A DNA stretch of 22,890 bases, taken from Alphaproteobacteria bacterium UBA6187 (lineage in GTDB: Bacteria; Pseudomonadota; Alphaproteobacteria; Rickettsiales; UBA6187). Numbering within the stretch: the stretch's first letter is position 1; each line of letters begins with the position of its first letter. Location of the stretch: assembly GCA_002422795.1 (NCBI GenBank), contig DITJ01000038.1, forward strand, positions 1-22,890, in the 5' to 3' direction. The position numbers and the translations under genes were made by a program. This document shows positions 22,059 to 22,890 of the stretch, one piece after another. The notes under the pieces are model-generated. The model saw only the letters and a program-made list of their open reading frames with translations, had not been told where the DNA came from and searched no databases.

Positions 22059-22890
22059 ATGTCAGCAAGTGAATCTGGTATTAAGCACCATGATAATTTG
22101 ATAATTCCTGTAAAGCCCGAAATTAAAGCGCAGGCGTGGATTAATAGTGAATCTTATAAAGAAATGTATAAGGAATCTATTCAGAATCCTGATGGTTTCT
22201 GGGCTAAGCAGGCAGAGGCAATTGATTGGATAAAACCATTTACAAAAGTAAAAAATACATCATTTGAAGGACAGCCATCAATAAAATGGTTTGAAGACGG
22301 CCAACTTAATGTTTCAGCTAACTGTATAGACCGCCATCTTGAAAAGCGCGGCGACCAGGTTGCTATAATCTGGGAAGGCGATAATCCATCCGATTCAAAA
22401 AACATCACCTATAAAGAATTACATAAAGAAGTTTGCAAATTTGCCAATGTATTAAAAGCACAAGGGATAGGGAAGGGCGACAGGGTTATTATTTACCTGC
22501 CAATGATTGTAGAATCCGCATATGCAATGCTTGCCTGCACACGTATTGGCGCGGTTCATTCCGTTGTATTTGGTGGTTTTTCTGCGGCATCTTTGAGAGG
22601 GCGCATTGAGGATTGTAAATCTAAACTAGTTATTACTGCCGATGTTGGAATGCGCGGTGGTAAAGAAATACCGTTACTTAAGAATGTAGAAGAGGCGCTA
22701 GAGGGTTGCGCTGTACCGCAAAAGATATTGGTTATAGAAAGAAAAGTTAGAAGTGAGACGTTAGAAGTTAGAAGTGCTGAAAATACTTCTCACTTCTCAC
22801 CTCTTACTTCTAACTTTATTTCCTATTCTGAAGCCTCCGCCTCTACCTCAGCGGATTGCCCCCCAGAGCCAATGAATGCGGAAGACCCGC
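22059..22890 (+). CDS. acs: Acetyl-CoA synthetase, N-terminal part (3' end outside window)
   Basis: Acs activates acetate with ATP and CoA to acetyl-CoA. The frame runs open from the ATG at 22059 (preceded by AGGAAATAAGC) to the window edge, 277 codons. Family-typical stretches are WFEDGQLNVSANCIDRHL, GDQVAIIWEGD, ITYKELHKEVCKFANVLK, GDRVIIYLPMIVESAYAMLACTRIGAVHSVVFGGFS and, near the end, SADCPPEPMNAEDP, which in full-length Acs leads into the P-loop TSGSTGKPKG just outside. Residues ~229-253 (from RKVRSETLEV to LTSNFISY) are encoded by a palindrome and replace the usual WxxGRDxWW region. The gene is divergent from ileS and carries a nearby FNR-type site. With glcB it supports acetate assimilation. 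Confidence 0.95.
   Translation, partial: MSASESGIKHHDNLIIPVKPEIKAQAWINSESYKEMYKESIQNPDGFWAKQAEAIDWIKPFTKVKNTSFEGQPSIKWFEDGQLNVSANCIDRHLEKRGDQVAIIWEGDNPSDSKNITYKELHKEVCKFANVLKAQGIGKGDRVIIYLPMIVESAYAMLACTRIGAVHSVVFGGFSAASLRGRIEDCKSKLVITADVGMRGGKEIPLLKNVEEALEGCAVPQKILVIERKVRSETLEVRSAENTSHFSPLTSNFISYSEASASTSADCPPEPMNAEDP
22743..22817. repeat. Word-repeat palindrome in frame in acs
   Basis: The left arm (22743-22776, aaagttagaagtgagacg...) and right arm (22791-22817, cacttctcacctcttactt...) are inverted copies built from the word gttagaagtgaga. It is translated in frame in the surface region between the N-terminal lobe and the AMP-binding P-loop of Acs. Confidence 0.7.

Overview
The window reads as chromosome of an AT-rich, obligately host-associated or streamlined alphaproteobacterium, most likely in or near the Rickettsiales. 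The evidence is a eukaryote-type (type 2) isoleucyl-tRNA synthetase, a membrane-anchored CycM-type cytochrome c, an alphaproteobacterial-style RNase III, and many palindromic repeats, several of which sit in frame inside protein-coding genes as Rickettsia palindromic elements do. Placement rests on recalled family features, not on any search. The metabolism seems broader than in Rickettsia itself: a glycolytic phosphoglycerate mutase, glycerol-3-phosphate dehydrogenase, malate synthase G, acetyl-CoA synthetase and MetW are all present.

Layout. Positions 1-542 are the 3' end of dnaA. A gene-free stretch (543-1098) is filled by nested inverted repeats. A PIF1-type helicase with a C-terminal helix-turn-helix follows (1099-2811). 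The minus strand then carries an unrecognised 721-aa protein (2856-5021), metW (5173-5766), rnc overlapping lepB (6012-7446), gpmI (7545-9077), a DciA/DUF721 protein, a YejA-like peptide-binding protein and cycM (9176-12141). cycM, the binding protein and the DUF721 gene are closely packed and probably form one transcription unit behind a recognisable promoter. On the plus strand come malate synthase G (12301-14415), an overlapping pair encoding a small membrane protein and a GNAT acetyltransferase (14494-15596), and a small two-helix membrane protein (15924-16205). On the minus strand lie gpsA (16442-17422) and ileS (17603-21469). The window ends inside acs (22059 onward, plus strand), which is preceded by a perfect FNR/FixK-type palindrome.

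The most striking observation is in ileS. A complete GNAT N-acetyltransferase domain of about 170 residues is inserted in frame inside the CP1 editing domain of the synthetase, between its two conserved editing motifs. The same gene has a second in-frame insertion, a 32-residue palindromic element, near the anticodon-binding domain. Removing both leaves about 1,087 residues, close to the usual length of this synthetase type. I know of no described IleS with an acetyltransferase in its editing domain.

The second theme is repeat invasion. There are in-frame palindromes in ileS, the binding-protein gene and acs, word-repeat palindromes pressed against start codons (gpmI, ileS), and three MITE-like elements with different terminal repeats but a similar central hairpin (15599-15738, 16272-16377, 17467-17599).
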